Assembly (NCBI RefSeq): GCF_009696265.1
Contig: NZ_VUMH01000002.1
Location: 124,001-188,000 of the forward strand
Direction of reading: 5' to 3'
DNA: 64,000 nucleotides
DNA from: Desulfovibrio porci
Lineage (GTDB): Bacteria; Desulfobacterota; Desulfovibrionia; Desulfovibrionales; Desulfovibrionaceae
In this document: piece after piece, positions 7,741-15,381 of the stretch
How the letters are laid out: every line of letters starts with the position of its first letter
Position numbering within the stretch: position 1 is the stretch's first letter
Position numbers and translations under genes: made by a program
Notes under the pieces: model-generated
The model's input: the letters and a program-made list of their open reading frames with translations, nothing else
Told to the model about the DNA's origin: nothing
Database searches by the model: none

Positions 7741-8784
7741 TTATTGATAATCGGCGGGTTGCAGTTCCGGCGGGTAGAGGCCCGCGTTCCTGATGGTCGT
7801 GATGACGCTTTGCACCAGTTCAGCGGGCACGGCCTTGCGGAATTCCAGGGGCACGGGGTGGGCGGCGTCCATCCAGCGGCGCAGTTCCTGCGGGGGCAGC
7901 TCGATAATCTCCATGCCCTGCTCGCTCTTCAGGCGCACGATAAAATCGTGCTCATTGGCGCGGCTTCTGGCCCGCTCAAAGGCAATGGCTTCATCCATGA
8001 CCGTTTTGATCAGGGCCTGTTCCCCGGCGGAAAGGCTTTTCCAGAAACGTTTGGAGATCAGCACCAGATGCGGAGTGTAAAAATGGCGGCTGAGGGTCAG
8101 GTAGCGGGTGATTTCCGGAAAGCGCCAGAACCAGCCCAAGTTGAGGTCCACGTCAATGCCGTCAATGGTTTTCTGCTGCAGGGCCGTGTAGACCTCGCCC
8201 CAGGCCATGGGCGTGGGACTCATGCCCAGGGAGCGCAGGATGGCGATATGGGCCTTGGAGGGGGTGGCGCGGATTTTCAGGCCTTTGTTGTTGGCCAGGG
8301 AGCGCACAGGTCGGATGCTGAAGACCTGTCGGAAACCCAGCTCCATGTAGCCCAGGCCCAGACAGCCGTTCTTTTCCAGACCGGCGGCCAGCGTCTTGCC
8401 GATGGGACCGTCCAGGATCAGGTCCGCCGCTTTGTAGCTGGGGATCAGGTAGGGCATGTCAAAAAGCATCAGGCGCGGATCAAAGACCGAGAAATTGCTG
8501 GTGGATTCCGCTCCGATCTGCAATACGCCCATTTGCAGGCCCTGGACGATGGATTCCGGATTGCCGAATTTGCCGGAGCCGATGAGCTCCACCTTGAATG
8601 CGCCATTGGAGCGGACTTCCAGTTCCTTTTTGAACAGGGCGAAGGCCTGCCCCTGCGGATGCTCGGGAAAATTGGTGAAGGCGATCTTGATGACCTTCGG
8701 CCCGGCCTGGACCGCCGGACAGGTCAAGCCCACAGCCAGTACGGCCAGACACAGGGCGGTGAACAGACTGAAAATCCGTTTCAT
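7741..8784 (-). CDS. dctP: TRAP transporter periplasmic binding protein DctP
   Basis: Periplasmic substrate receptor of the TRAP system. A signal peptide (MKRIFSLFTALCLAVLAVGL, cleaved near VQAG) precedes a DctP fold with the family features KIRATPSKAHIAILRSLGMSP (substrate Arg), MAWGEVYTALQQKTIDGID and LSRHFYTPHLVLISKRFW. ATG 8784 is chosen because AAGGAG sits 7 bp upstream, giving 347 aa. First transporter gene, 25 bp after the SDR gene. Most DctP proteins bind small carboxylates or related organic anions; this one cannot be assigned more closely. Confidence 0.92.
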   Translation of the reverse strand: MKRIFSLFTALCLAVLAVGLTCPAVQAGPKVIKIAFTNFPEHPQGQAFALFKKELEVRSNGAFKVELIGSGKFGNPESIVQGLQMGVLQIGAESTSNFSVFDPRLMLFDMPYLIPSYKAADLILDGPIGKTLAAGLEKNGCLGLGYMELGFRQVFSIRPVRSLANNKGLKIRATPSKAHIAILRSLGMSPTPMAWGEVYTALQQKTIDGIDVDLNLGWFWRFPEITRYLTLSRHFYTPHLVLISKRFWKSLSAGEQALIKTVMDEAIAFERARSRANEHDFIVRLKSEQGMEIIELPPQELRRWMDAAHPVPLEFRKAVPAELVQSVITTIRNAGLYPPELQPADYQ

Positions 8785-8809
8785 GTTCGACTCCTTTATG
8801 GGGTTCGCA

Positions 8810-9625
8810 TCACGCTTCCACAAGCTGGCCGCCGCAGACGTTGAAGGCCTGCCCCGTGATGAAGGACGAAGCCTCGGAGGCCAGGAAGGCGGCCAGGCCG
8901 GCCACGTCCTCCGGGTAGCCCAGCCTGGAGGACGGAATATCCCCGGCGATTTGCCGCATGCGTTCCTCGGGGGGAATTTTCAGGGCCGAGGCCTCCTGGG
9001 CGTAACGTCGGCGGTTGAGGTCGGTCAGGATCTGGCCGGGACAGATGGCGTTGGCGCGTAGGCCCCTGGGGCCGTATTCCACGGCCAGGCATTTAGTCAG
9101 CATGATCAGCGCGGCCTTACTCACGGAATAGGCGCTGCGCTGCGGCAGAGGGCGCTTGCCCGCGCGCGAGGCCATATTGATGATCACGCCGCCGTCGGCC
9201 AGCAGGGGCAGAAAGGCCCGGACCATGCGGAAGGGCCCGAAGAGGTTGACTTCCATAACCGCGCGCCAGCGCTCCGGCTCCGCTTCGCCCAGCGGGGCCG
9301 GGGGCGGCATGACGCCCGCGTTGTTGACCAGGACGCGCAGCCCCGGGGCCAGGCGGCGAACCCGGTCCACGGATTGCTCTACGCACAGCGGCCCGTCCGG
9401 CGCGCTGAGGTCCAGTTCAAGGGGCCAGGCCCGCGTCCCGCACTCTCGGCGCAGGGCCGCGACGCAGCCGTGCAGGCTGTCTCCCGTCTCGTCGCCGGGC
9501 AGATCGGCCAGGATGCAGTCCATCCCGCTGGCCGCCAGGCTGCGGGCAATACTGAAGCCAATGCCCGTGGGGCGTCCGGCGCCGGTGATCAGAGCGGTTT
9601 TACCCTTGAGATCGGGATACAACAT
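8810..9625 (-). CDS. Short-chain dehydrogenase/reductase
   Basis: NAD(P)-dependent alcohol/carbonyl oxidoreductase of the classical SDR type, 271 aa. The nucleotide-binding motif is TGAGRPTGIGFSIA, the structural motif is NNAG, the catalytic Ser is in INMASRAG and the YxxxK pair is in SAYSVSKAALI. ATG 9625 follows GAGGAT; an upstream extension would lie inside the ThDP gene. It sits 10 bp after the ThDP gene and before the TRAP genes, so it probably interconverts a hydroxy and an oxo intermediate of the imported compound (inference). Confidence 0.9.
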   Translation of the reverse strand: MLYPDLKGKTALITGAGRPTGIGFSIARSLAASGMDCILADLPGDETGDSLHGCVAALRRECGTRAWPLELDLSAPDGPLCVEQSVDRVRRLAPGLRVLVNNAGVMPPPAPLGEAEPERWRAVMEVNLFGPFRMVRAFLPLLADGGVIINMASRAGKRPLPQRSAYSVSKAALIMLTKCLAVEYGPRGLRANAICPGQILTDLNRRRYAQEASALKIPPEERMRQIAGDIPSSRLGYPEDVAGLAAFLASEASSFITGQAFNVCGGQLVEA

Positions 9626-9635
9626 GGCTCTATCC

Positions 9636-11345
9636 TCATTCGATCTTGTAGGCTCCGAGTTGGCCCAGGGCGATGCTGGCCGGGCTGATGACCGTGGGGT
9701 CCACCATGACATTGACGCAGGACACGGTATTGGCGGCAAAGGCCGCTTCAATGGCCGGGCGGATGTCCTGCGGGCGTTCCACGTAAAAGCCCTTGCCTCC
9801 GGCGGCCTCCACCATCTTGTCGTAGGGCGTGGGCCCCAGCCAGGTCACGGAATCCAGGGTGTAGCCCAGGCGCAGTTGCTGGCTGTGCCGGATCATGCCC
9901 CAACTCTGGTCGTTGGCCACCACGATGACCAGGGGCAAACCCTTGCGCAGGGCCGTGGTCACTTCCATGAAGTTGAAACCGAAGGAGCCGTCGCCGGTGA
10001 CCAGCATGACCCGGCTTTCCGGATAGACCAGACGGGCGGCGATAGCGTCCGCGATGCCGCCGCCGATACACCAATACTGTCCGTGATCCAGAAGCCTGTA
10101 GGGCTTGCGAATCGTGCGCCCGATATGCACCCAGGTCAGGGTGTCGCCGCCGTCGGCCAGCACCACGTCGTCGTCGCGGTCCATGAAGTTGTCCACCTCT
10201 TGCATCAGCCGTTGCGGATGGATGGGCACGGTGTCGCTGGTCTGCATGGGCAGCATGGCCTCGGCGCAACGCTGCTGCTCCGCGCGCAACTCCTCCAGCC
10301 ATGGCGCATAGCGGTGGCCCAGGCCTTTCGGTCCCACCCCGGAGAGACCCAGAGCGTCCAGACGGCTGTTGGCCAGTTCCAGAAAGGCGCGCACGTCGCT
10401 GACCACAGGCAGGTCAATGGCCCGGTTGCGGCCCAGTTCCTCTCCGGCCACGTCCACCTGGATCAGTGCGGCGTCCTTGTTGTAGGCGGCTCCGAAAAAG
10501 TGATTGAGGCTGATGCGATTGCCCAGAATCAGGGCCAAGTCTGTTTCCGCATACGCCTTTTTGGCTGTCAGCGGGCGGTGTGGCCCGGCCAGACCGAAGC
10601 AGAGCGGGTGCAGGTCCGAGACAAGGCCGCGCCCCATATTGCAGGTAAAGACCGGGATGCCGCATTTTTCCACAAAGACGCGCAGTTCTTCCCCGGCCCT
10701 GGCGTAACCGGCACCGCTGCCCGCCACCACAATGGGGCGTTCGGCTTCACGCAGAAGAGCGATGGTTTCCTCTACGCCGCGTGGGTCTACAGGCCGGGAC
10801 TCCAGCACAGTCCTATGCCAGGCGCACTCCCCGTCGGGCATGACCTTGCCCAGTATGTCGCAGGGCAGTTCCAGAAAAACCGGACCGGGCCGTCCGGCCA
10901 GGGTCATGCGAAAGGCCGTTTCCACGTATTCGGCCACCCGTTCGGTCTGTGTGCAGACATAGGCCGCCTTGACGATGGGCGCGGCAATAGCCGCCTGGGG
11001 CGCGTCCTGAAGGTCCATCTTGTCCCGGTAGTCCGTGCCCGAGGCCCCCGCGATGACCAGCAGGGGCGTGCAGTTGGTGGCCGCCTGCTGCAGGGGAGAA
11101 ATGCAGTTGGTGAAGCCCGGTCCGGCGGTGAGCATGGCTACGCCCGGCTTGCCCGTCATACGGGCGTAGGCGTCGGCCATGAAGGTGGCCGCCTGCTCGT
11201 GGCGCGTGTCCACCAGGCGGACCGGACTCTTTTCTAGAATCTGATGGATGTGATTGAGATGTCCGCCGGTGAGGGTGAACACAAATTCCACGCCCAGTTC
11301 GATCAGGGCGCGCGCGGCGGCTTCGCCTCCATTGGCAGCTTGCAT
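9636..11345 (-). CDS. ThDP-dependent enzyme (acetolactate synthase / benzaldehyde lyase-like)
   Basis: The 569-aa protein has the three domains of the pyruvate-oxidase/acetolactate-synthase superfamily. The N-terminal Pyr domain holds the ThDP-activating Glu in DTRHEQAATFMADAYARMTG. The central domain follows (RPIVVAGSG, NRISLNHFFG). The C-terminal domain has the diphosphate motif GDGSFGFN...NDQSWG. DTRHE followed by TAGPGFTN and AAPIVK resembles, from memory, benzaldehyde lyase and 2-hydroxyacyl-CoA lyase more than biosynthetic acetolactate synthase, and no regulatory subunit is nearby. AAGGAG lies 7 bp before ATG 11345. First gene behind a sigma-54 promoter, so likely the key carbon-carbon lyase or ligase of an inducible pathway. 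Confidence 0.82.
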   Translation of the reverse strand: MQAANGGEAAARALIELGVEFVFTLTGGHLNHIHQILEKSPVRLVDTRHEQAATFMADAYARMTGKPGVAMLTAGPGFTNCISPLQQAATNCTPLLVIAGASGTDYRDKMDLQDAPQAAIAAPIVKAAYVCTQTERVAEYVETAFRMTLAGRPGPVFLELPCDILGKVMPDGECAWHRTVLESRPVDPRGVEETIALLREAERPIVVAGSGAGYARAGEELRVFVEKCGIPVFTCNMGRGLVSDLHPLCFGLAGPHRPLTAKKAYAETDLALILGNRISLNHFFGAAYNKDAALIQVDVAGEELGRNRAIDLPVVSDVRAFLELANSRLDALGLSGVGPKGLGHRYAPWLEELRAEQQRCAEAMLPMQTSDTVPIHPQRLMQEVDNFMDRDDDVVLADGGDTLTWVHIGRTIRKPYRLLDHGQYWCIGGGIADAIAARLVYPESRVMLVTGDGSFGFNFMEVTTALRKGLPLVIVVANDQSWGMIRHSQQLRLGYTLDSVTWLGPTPYDKMVEAAGGKGFYVERPQDIRPAIEAAFAANTVSCVNVMVDPTVISPASIALGQLGAYKIE

Positions 11346-11410
11346 GATGTTCTCCTTTGCTGGGATCGCGACGTGGCGGCGCGGGAAACGCCCGCTCTGC
11401 CGTGAGGAGA

Positions 11411-11424
11411 GCAAGGATTGTGCC
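11411..11424 (-). promoter_or_regulatory. Sigma-54 promoter of the ThDP-SDR-TRAP operon
   Basis: On the minus strand GGCACAATCCTTGC has GG and GC separated by 10 bp and matches TGGCAC-N5-TTGC at nearly every position. Transcription would start near 11400, about 55 nt before the ThDP gene. Confidence 0.75.
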
Positions 11425-11513
11425 TTTATGGAAAGTCGAGGTGATGCTGTTACATTTTAGGGGATTGCTGAAAAGGACTGTGCGGAGCGATCCATGTCTG
11501 TCCTTGTTTTGTG

Positions 11514-11526
11514 TAAAGAATCTTTA
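11514..11526. promoter_or_regulatory. Enhancer site 1 for the adjacent activator
   Basis: TAAAGA-A-TCTTTA is a perfect palindrome centred about 120 bp upstream of the predicted start site. It shares the half-site TAAAGA with site 2. Confidence 0.6.
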
Positions 11527-11545
11527 ATATCTGTACAGTGAGTGT

Positions 11546-11561
11546 GTAAAGATATCTTTAC
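11546..11561. promoter_or_regulatory. Enhancer site 2 for the adjacent activator
   Basis: GTAAAGATATCTTTAC is a perfect 16-bp palindrome, centred 33-34 bp (about three helical turns) from site 1. It overlaps the last codon and stop of the activator gene. Two same-face dimer sites at about -120 and -153 are typical for sigma-54 activators. Confidence 0.65.
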
Positions 11562-12976
11562 GGTTTGGGCGCATCCGTATCTGCGGCAAACTGCGGGATG
11601 CCGTATTTTTTCAGTTTGGCGTAGAGGGTCACGCGCGAGATGCCCAGTTGCCGGGCCGTGGCCGTGACGTTGCCCTGATTTTCTTGCAGGGCGGCGGTCA
11701 GAAAGCCCGCTTCCTGGGCGCTCAGCCAGGCGGCGAGGTCATGGTGGCGCTGTGGCGGCGAGTGGCGCTCGGGCATCCGGACGTTACCCGTGACTTCAGC
11801 GGGCAGATCGCCCGCGTCGATGCGGCCGCCGCTCTGGTGCAGGGTGGCGTGCACCAGGGAGTTGAACAACTGGCGCACGTTGCCGGGCCAGGAGTAGGCT
11901 TCCAGGGCACGCACGGCCTGATCCGTGAAGTCCGCCGTGGCGCAGCCGATTTTGGAGAGAATCTGTCGGGCCAGGGGCAGAATGTCCTCGGTGCGGGCGC
12001 GCAGGGGCGGCAGGCGGATGGTCAGGGTGTTGATACGGTAGTACAAATCCTCACGAAAGCTTTCCTGGCTGATCATGTCCTGCAGATCGCGGTTGGTGGC
12101 CGTGATCAGCCGGAAATCCACCTCCCGGCCGGACACGTCGCCCAGCCGGGTGATGCGTTTTTCTTCCAGCACGCGCAGCAGCTTGACCTGGGCATGCAGC
12201 GGAATGTCCCCGATTTCGTCCAGAAAGAGCGTGCCGCCGTTGGCCAGCTCCATCTGGCCGATCTTGCCTTCCTTGCGCGCGTCGGAAAACGCGCCCGGCG
12301 CGTAGCCGAAAAGCTCGGCTTCGAAAAGCTCCTTGGGGATGGCCGCGCAGTTGATGCTGATGAACGGGCCGGCCGCGCGACTGCTGAGCGCGTGCAGGGC
12401 GTGCGCTGTCAGCTCCTTGCCCGTGCCGGTTTTGCCCAGAATCAGCACAGGGTGTGAGCCCGCGGCGTAGCTCCGGATGAGCCCTTTCACCGCGCGCATG
12501 GGCGCGCTTTCGCCAATAATGCTTTCGATATCGTAATGGGCGCTGCGTTCCGGCTTGAGGCTGCGATTGTAACTCTTCAGCTTTTTGGCCAGAAAGTCGA
12601 TTTTGCGGGTCAGTTCACGCAGTTCCGCCGGGTCGGTGAACAAGATGTGCGAAACCATGCCCGTGACCGCGCCGTCGCCGTCGCGCACCGGAATCCGGTT
12701 GACCACGAATTTGTAATTGTCGCCAAAGAGCGGCAGGGTGCACAGGTCGCCCATTTCCGGACGGCCATGCTTGATGACCAACGGGGCGCGGGTCAGGGGA
12801 TTCAGATCGGGCAGCGGCCTGCCCAGAATGGTCTTGACGTCGCCGCCCAGCAGGGAGGCGTAGCATTTGTTGACCTTGCGGACGATGAAGTCGGTATCGC
12901 AGTACAGGACGCCTTCGGGCAGGGCATCCAGCACGTTCTGGTAGAGCTGTTCGGAATTGTTCCATTCTTCCGGCAT
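11558..12976 (-). CDS. PAS-containing sigma-54-dependent activator
   Basis: Likely regulator of the adjacent catabolic operon. Residues 12-115 form a PAS-like sensor (YQNVLDALPEGVLYCDTDF...) and about 120-145 a coiled linker. Residues 150-385 form an AAA+ domain with Walker A GKTGTGKE (181-188) and Walker B TLFLDE (249-254). The C-terminal Fis-type helix-turn-helix is GNVTATARQLGISRVTLYAKL. The sigma-54 contact loop reads GAFSDA (228-233) instead of GAFTGA. ATG 12976 has GGAGG 4 bp upstream; 472 aa. There is no receiver domain, so it senses a ligand or partner directly. Palindromic sites lie just downstream. Confidence 0.9.
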   Translation of the reverse strand: MPEEWNNSEQLYQNVLDALPEGVLYCDTDFIVRKVNKCYASLLGGDVKTILGRPLPDLNPLTRAPLVIKHGRPEMGDLCTLPLFGDNYKFVVNRIPVRDGDGAVTGMVSHILFTDPAELRELTRKIDFLAKKLKSYNRSLKPERSAHYDIESIIGESAPMRAVKGLIRSYAAGSHPVLILGKTGTGKELTAHALHALSSRAAGPFISINCAAIPKELFEAELFGYAPGAFSDARKEGKIGQMELANGGTLFLDEIGDIPLHAQVKLLRVLEEKRITRLGDVSGREVDFRLITATNRDLQDMISQESFREDLYYRINTLTIRLPPLRARTEDILPLARQILSKIGCATADFTDQAVRALEAYSWPGNVRQLFNSLVHATLHQSGGRIDAGDLPAEVTGNVRMPERHSPPQRHHDLAAWLSAQEAGFLTAALQENQGNVTATARQLGISRVTLYAKLKKYGIPQFAADTDAPKP

Positions 12977-13135
12977 ACGCCCTCCGTCGGCTTCCGTGGG
13001 AAATAGGAAGCTTGTGCGGCCGCTACGGCGGCTCTTTCGCCTGTTGTATTTTTGTAGCATAGGCGGGGGCGTTGTAAATAATTCAGATAATAAGTTTGCT
13101 TGTATTCAAAGTACTATGCGATGTCCTGAAATGCA

Positions 13136-13159
13136 ACGGGCCGGCAACCGCCGGCCCGT
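13136..13159 (-). terminator. Hairpin terminator after purN
   Basis: ACGGGCCGGC and GCCGGCCCGT form a 10-bp perfect stem with a 4-nt loop just past the purN stop. On the minus strand the following tract is T-poor (TTGCATTT), so termination may be partial. Confidence 0.55.
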
Positions 13160-13166
13160 GAGCGCG

Positions 13167-13841
13167 TTAAAATCCTTCTTCCAGCGGCGGCCAGACCAGC
13201 CAGTGCCCGTCCGGCTTCAGCGCGCGCCGCGCTCCCGGCGCCAGAAGCACCTGACGGCCCTGGGTGCTGATGCGGCCCTCGGCGAACCATTGCAGCGCCT
13301 GCGGATAGATGCGGTGTTCCAGGCCGTGGATGCGGTTCATCAGGCAGTCCAAATCCTCCCCGGCCTCCACGGGCACGGCGGCCTGGATGATCACCGGACC
13401 GCTGTCCACTTTTTCCTCCACGAAATGCACAGTGCAGCCGGAAATCTTGACCCCGTAGGCCTGGGCGTCGGCCCCGCCGTGCACGCCGGGAAAGCTGGGC
13501 AGCAGAGCCGGATGGATGTTGATCACCCGTCCGGCAAAAGCTTCCAGAAAGGCGGAAGTGAGCAGGCGCATGTAACCGGCCAGCACGATGAGCTCCGCGC
13601 CGCTTTCGCGCAGGGCGGCGATGAGTTGCCGGTCATAGGCCTCCCGGTCCGGAAAGCGGGTGTGGTCCAGGCCCAGGTGCGGCAGCCCGGCCTTGCGGGC
13701 GCGCTCCAGCACGCCCGCGCCCGGCCTGTTGCTGAGAATCAGGCGGATGTCCACATCCAGAATGCCTGCGGCGGCCTTGTCGATCATGGCCTGGGCGTTG
13801 GTTCCCCCGCCCGAGGCCAGTATGGCGATTTTCAGGGGCAT
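13167..13841 (-). CDS. purN: Phosphoribosylglycinamide formyltransferase PurN
   Basis: Third step of purine synthesis: transfers the formyl group of 10-formyl-THF to GAR. The 224-aa protein opens with IAILASGGGTNAQAMID and carries the active-site segment GYMRLLTSAFLEAF, then INIHPALLPSFPGVHG (catalytic His) and VDSGPVIIQAAVPV. The length is normal with a short C-terminal extension. It follows cobA/hemD by 19 bp on the same strand and probably belongs to the pepA-cobA/hemD-purN transcript. Confidence 0.95.
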   Translation of the reverse strand: MPLKIAILASGGGTNAQAMIDKAAAGILDVDIRLILSNRPGAGVLERARKAGLPHLGLDHTRFPDREAYDRQLIAALRESGAELIVLAGYMRLLTSAFLEAFAGRVINIHPALLPSFPGVHGGADAQAYGVKISGCTVHFVEEKVDSGPVIIQAAVPVEAGEDLDCLMNRIHGLEHRIYPQALQWFAEGRISTQGRQVLLAPGARRALKPDGHWLVWPPLEEGF

Positions 13842-13860
13842 AGTTTCCTCAAAGCGCGGC

Positions 13861-15381
13861 TCAGTTCCGCGTGAAGTATTCCGTCATGGCCTTGACCAGG
13901 GCCGGGATGGTGTATTCCTCCGGCTGGATATGGGCCTCCAGCCCGTGTTCGCGCAGGGTCCGGGCCGTCACCGGGCCGATGGCCGCCAGCCGGGTTTCCG
14001 GGTGCTCCCTGAGTTTTTCCGCCGGGATCAGGCTCAGAAAGTTCTCCACCGTGGAGGAGGAACCGAAGGTCACGCAGGAAAGCGAGCCTTCTTCCAGGCG
14101 CGCCAGCACCTCGTCCTTGCGCCCGGCGGCCGGTACGGTTTCATAGGCGGGTATCACGTCCACCACGGCCCCGGCCCTGCCCAGTTCCACGGGCAGCACG
14201 TCGCGGGCTTTGGCCGCGCGCGGCAGCAGCATGCGCGTGCCCGCCAGCCGTCCATCTTCACGCGCCAGCAGGCCTTCCACCACGCCTTCGGCCACGTAGC
14301 GTTCGGGCACGAAATCGGGCCGGATGCCGCGCGCCAGCAGGGCGTCCGCCGTGGCCGGGCCGATGGCCGCCACCTTGCAGGCCCCCAGCGCCCGGCTGTC
14401 TTTGCCCGTTGCTTCCAGGCGCAGCCAGAAATGGCGCACCCCGTTCACGGAAGTGAAAATCAGCCAGCCGTAATCAGCCAGCCGGGCCAGAGCCGCGTCC
14501 AGCTCCGCATAATCGGGCAGGGGACGGATTTCAATGGTGGGGCATTGGATGACCTCGGCTCCCAGTTCCGCCAGGCTGCGGGCCAGGCCGCTGGCCTGTT
14601 CCCGCGCGCGCGTGACCACAATGCTTTTGCCCAGCAGGGGCTTGTGCTCGAACCAGTTCAGTTTGTCGTGCAGGCTCGCCACCTTGCCCACTACGATCAC
14701 CGAGGGATTGGTGAAATGCGCGTCCAGGGCGGCCTGCGGCAGATCGCACAGGGATGCGACCAGACTGCGCTGACGCGGTGTGGTGCCCCGGTAAACCAAG
14801 GCCGCCGGGGTTTGCGGATCCAGGCCCGCGTCCAGCAGATTGCGGGCGATGTCCGGCAGGTTTTTCATGCCCATGACAAAGACTAGGGTGGAGGCACTCT
14901 GGGCCAGAGCCTGCCAGTTGTGCACCGAGCCGGGCTTGTTCGGATTCTCGTGTCCGGTGATGATGGTCACTGAGGAGGCGAAATCGCGGTGGGTCAGGGG
15001 AATGCCCGCGTAGGCCGGAGCCGCGATGGTACTGCTGATGCCCGGCACTTCCTCAAAGGGCACGCCAGCGGCCAGCAGTTCCTCGGCTTCTTCGCCGCCG
15101 CGCCCGAAGATATAGGGGTCGCCGCCCTTGAGCCGGGCCACCACCTTGCCTTCTTTGGCTTTGCGCACCAGCAGGGCGTTGATCTCGTGCTGGGGCAGGG
15201 CGTGGTTGCCCGCCACCTTGCCCACATAGATCAGCTCGGCGTCGGGCCGGGCATGGCCCAGCAGACTGTCGTTGGCCAGAGCGTCATAGACCACCACGTC
15301 CGCCGCGGCCAGAACGTCCCTGGCCTTGAGGGTCAGCAGGCCGGGATCGCCGGGACCCGCGCCCAGAAGATAGACTTTCAT
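13861..15381 (-). CDS. cobA/hemD: Uroporphyrinogen-III C-methyltransferase / uroporphyrinogen-III synthase fusion
   Basis: Bifunctional enzyme. The N-terminal SUMT domain (about 1-240: VYLLGAGPGDPGLLTLKA, GGDPYIFGRGGEE, VPGISS) makes precorrin-2 from uroporphyrinogen III and SAM. The C-terminal HemD domain (about 250-500: SIVVTRAREQASGLA, FTSVNGVRHF, AAIGPATADALL, CVTFGSSSTVENF) closes hydroxymethylbilane. The 506-aa fusion is characteristic of sulfate reducers and some anaerobes, where precorrin-2 feeds siroheme, cobalamin and the alternative heme route. The start overlaps the pepA stop (ATGA), so the two are translationally coupled. Confidence 0.95.
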   Translation of the reverse strand: MKVYLLGAGPGDPGLLTLKARDVLAAADVVVYDALANDSLLGHARPDAELIYVGKVAGNHALPQHEINALLVRKAKEGKVVARLKGGDPYIFGRGGEEAEELLAAGVPFEEVPGISSTIAAPAYAGIPLTHRDFASSVTIITGHENPNKPGSVHNWQALAQSASTLVFVMGMKNLPDIARNLLDAGLDPQTPAALVYRGTTPRQRSLVASLCDLPQAALDAHFTNPSVIVVGKVASLHDKLNWFEHKPLLGKSIVVTRAREQASGLARSLAELGAEVIQCPTIEIRPLPDYAELDAALARLADYGWLIFTSVNGVRHFWLRLEATGKDSRALGACKVAAIGPATADALLARGIRPDFVPERYVAEGVVEGLLAREDGRLAGTRMLLPRAAKARDVLPVELGRAGAVVDVIPAYETVPAAGRKDEVLARLEEGSLSCVTFGSSSTVENFLSLIPAEKLREHPETRLAAIGPVTARTLREHGLEAHIQPEEYTIPALVKAMTEYFTRN

